A stretch of 64,000 nt of DNA from Pseudomonadota bacterium (GTDB taxonomy: Bacteria; Pseudomonadota; Gammaproteobacteria; Burkholderiales; Sulfuriferulaceae): the NCBI GenBank assembly GCA_021795395.1, contig JAJYPN010000001.1, forward strand, positions 1-64,000, written 5' to 3'. Position 1 is the first letter of the stretch. The number at the start of each line of letters is the position of its first letter. Below are positions 62,346 through 64,000 of this stretch, piece by piece. The position numbers and the translations under genes were made by a program. Below the pieces are notes generated by a model. It searched no databases and had not been told where the DNA came from. It saw only the letters and a list, made by a program, of their open reading frames with translations.

Positions 62346-63575
62346 GTGAAAAATCCCTCCGCAAATCCGCCCCCATCGATAACTCCTCGCAACACGGTTG
62401 CATTCAGGATATTAGGGGCTATCAGCCTGTCGCATTTCCTCAACGACGTCATGCAATCGCTGATGCTGGCCATCTATCCTTTGTTCAAATCCGAATTTCA
62501 TCTCGATTTTGCGCAAATCGGATTGATAACCATGGCGTTTCAGGTCACTGCATCGTTGTTGCAACCCTTGATAGGCAATTATACCGACCGTCATCCTCAG
62601 CCCTATTCGCTGGTATTAGGCATGGGCAGCACCTTTTGCGGTTTACTGATGCTGGCATTTGCCGGCAGCTTTCCTGCCGTACTGGTTGCGGCTGCGCTGG
62701 TCGGTGCGGGCTCATCGGTATTCCATCCCGAATCGTCGCGTATTGCGCGCATGGCTTCAGGTGGCCGGCACGGCCTGGCGCAATCCATCTTTCAGGTTGG
62801 AGGAAACCTGGGTACCGCCGCCGGACCGCTGGCGGCAGCGTGGCTGATACTGCCGAACGGGCGGCACAGCATCGCCTGGGTGTCGCTGGTGGCTTTGCTG
62901 GCCATGATTATTCTCGCCGGCGTCGGACGCTGGTACCAGCACCAGAATCGGCAGCCTAAAAAACCCGTCGTTGCCGTTTCGTCCGGATTATCCCGCAGCC
63001 AGATTACTTCAACGCTGGCGCTACTGGTGACGCTCATGTTCTCGAAATTCTTTTATCTGGCGAGCATCAACAGCTTCCTGATTTTTTATCTGATGCATCA
63101 ATACGGGATCAGCACCCGGCTGGCACAATATCACTTATTCTTTTTTCTGGGCGCGGTCGCACTGGGCACAATGTTGGGCGGCCCGATCGGTGACCGCATA
63201 GGGCGCAAACGGGTGATTTGGGTTTCCATACTCGGCATCGCCCCCTTTGCGCTCGCGCTGCCTTATGTCGGGCTGGACGCGTCGGTCGCGCTCAGCGTCG
63301 TTATCGGATTCATGCTGGCGTCCGCTTTCCCCGCCATGGTCGTCTATGCGCAGGAACTGGTGCCCGGAAAAGTCGGCGCCATTTCGGGGCTGTTCTTCGG
63401 TCTGGCGTTCGGTCTGGCCGGCATAGGCGCCGCCGTGCTGGGCGTGGCGGCAGACCACTGGGGCATCGTCGCCATTTACAAGATATGCTCGTTCCTGCCG
63501 CTGATCGGGCTGTTCGCCATTTTCCTGCCGGATCTGCATAATCATCCTGCTACGCTACAACCTGCCGCTCGCTAA
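62346..63575 (+). CDS. fsr: Fosmidomycin-resistance-like MFS transporter
   Basis: ISLSHFLNDVMQSLMLAIYPLFKSEFHLDFAQIGLITMAFQVTASLLQP; GSSVFHPESSRIARMASGGRHGLAQSIFQVGGN. GTG start proposed at 62346. Confidence 0.88.
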   Translation: MKNPSANPPPSITPRNTVAFRILGAISLSHFLNDVMQSLMLAIYPLFKSEFHLDFAQIGLITMAFQVTASLLQPLIGNYTDRHPQPYSLVLGMGSTFCGLLMLAFAGSFPAVLVAAALVGAGSSVFHPESSRIARMASGGRHGLAQSIFQVGGNLGTAAGPLAAAWLILPNGRHSIAWVSLVALLAMIILAGVGRWYQHQNRQPKKPVVAVSSGLSRSQITSTLALLVTLMFSKFFYLASINSFLIFYLMHQYGISTRLAQYHLFFFLGAVALGTMLGGPIGDRIGRKRVIWVSILGIAPFALALPYVGLDASVALSVVIGFMLASAFPAMVVYAQELVPGKVGAISGLFFGLAFGLAGIGAAVLGVAADHWGIVAIYKICSFLPLIGLFAIFLPDLHNHPATLQPAAR

Positions 63576-63735
63576 CAGCCGTAGCCTGGGGGCTCTCACT
63601 GGCAATCCGAACATAATTTCCATTTCCGAATACGGCATACCGCAGCCGAACAACGGCCGCGGTTACCCGGCTGCGACCGAATCGCAACGATTCTTAGTCC
63701 GATCCGCTACCCCATCTCCCATTCGAGGCCCGATT

Positions 63736-64000
63736 TTATTGGGCAAGCACCCATTTCACCATTTCGGTCGCCTGCGCTTGCGTTAAGGCGGGATGCGGAG
63801 TCATCGGCGAACCGCCGGTTTCCTTATTCCAGTTGCCGTTTCCGCCCTTGATGATTTTTTGGGCGAGCACGATAACCGTGGCGGCAGGCGCTGCGGTGCC
63901 ATGGTATCGTTTGGCAACGTCCTTGTACGCCGGGCCGACCACTTGATGGTCTATCGAATGGCAGGTGAAGCAATCGCTTCTGGCCATTACGCTTTTTACT
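63736..64000 (-). CDS. Class I cytochrome c (c-551/c-552-like), N-terminus outside window
   Basis: SDCFTCHSIDHQVVGPAYKDVAKRY (CxxCH) and GGSPMTPHPALTQAQATEMVKWVLAQ; frame stays open to the window edge. Confidence 0.88.
   Translation of the reverse strand, partial: VKSVMARSDCFTCHSIDHQVVGPAYKDVAKRYHGTAAPAATVIVLAQKIIKGGNGNWNKETGGSPMTPHPALTQAQATEMVKWVLAQ

Overview
64 kb chromosomal window, probably betaproteobacterial (inferred from gene content and order; not tested by phylogeny). Most of it is dense housekeeping sequence: uvrA with an MFS gene and ssb; sbcB; cysS; ppiB-lpxH; rsmB-DUF4390-ntrY-ntrX-like; xthA/pyrE; gatCAB; mreBCD-mrdA-rodA-rlpA-dacA-ybeD-lipB-lipA. Accessory or unusual sequence sits in a few places. 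(1) The left edge has a 3' half of tRNA-Arg(CCG), direct repeats and a 10-bp tandem repeat, which looks like an integrative-element attachment scar. (2) 7.2-8.4 kb has a vapC toxin with a truncated antitoxin remnant, bracketed by a GNAT gene and a decayed copy of its 5' end. (3) 22.0-23.7 kb has an addiction-module antitoxin with a truncated RelE/ParE-like toxin, followed by VOC and SMR genes separated by structured non-coding DNA. (4) 40.6-42.2 kb has a two-gene restriction-modification cassette lying between gatA and gatB in operon orientation. (5) 53.7-61.6 kb has a run of small membrane/stress genes, several below the ORF-track size cutoff, with a degenerate-GGDEF/EAL protein, a frameshifted GGDEF remnant and several perfect hairpins. 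No CRISPR array, rRNA, complete tRNA, transposase or integrase was found. Product names come from recognising motifs in the translations; no database search was run.
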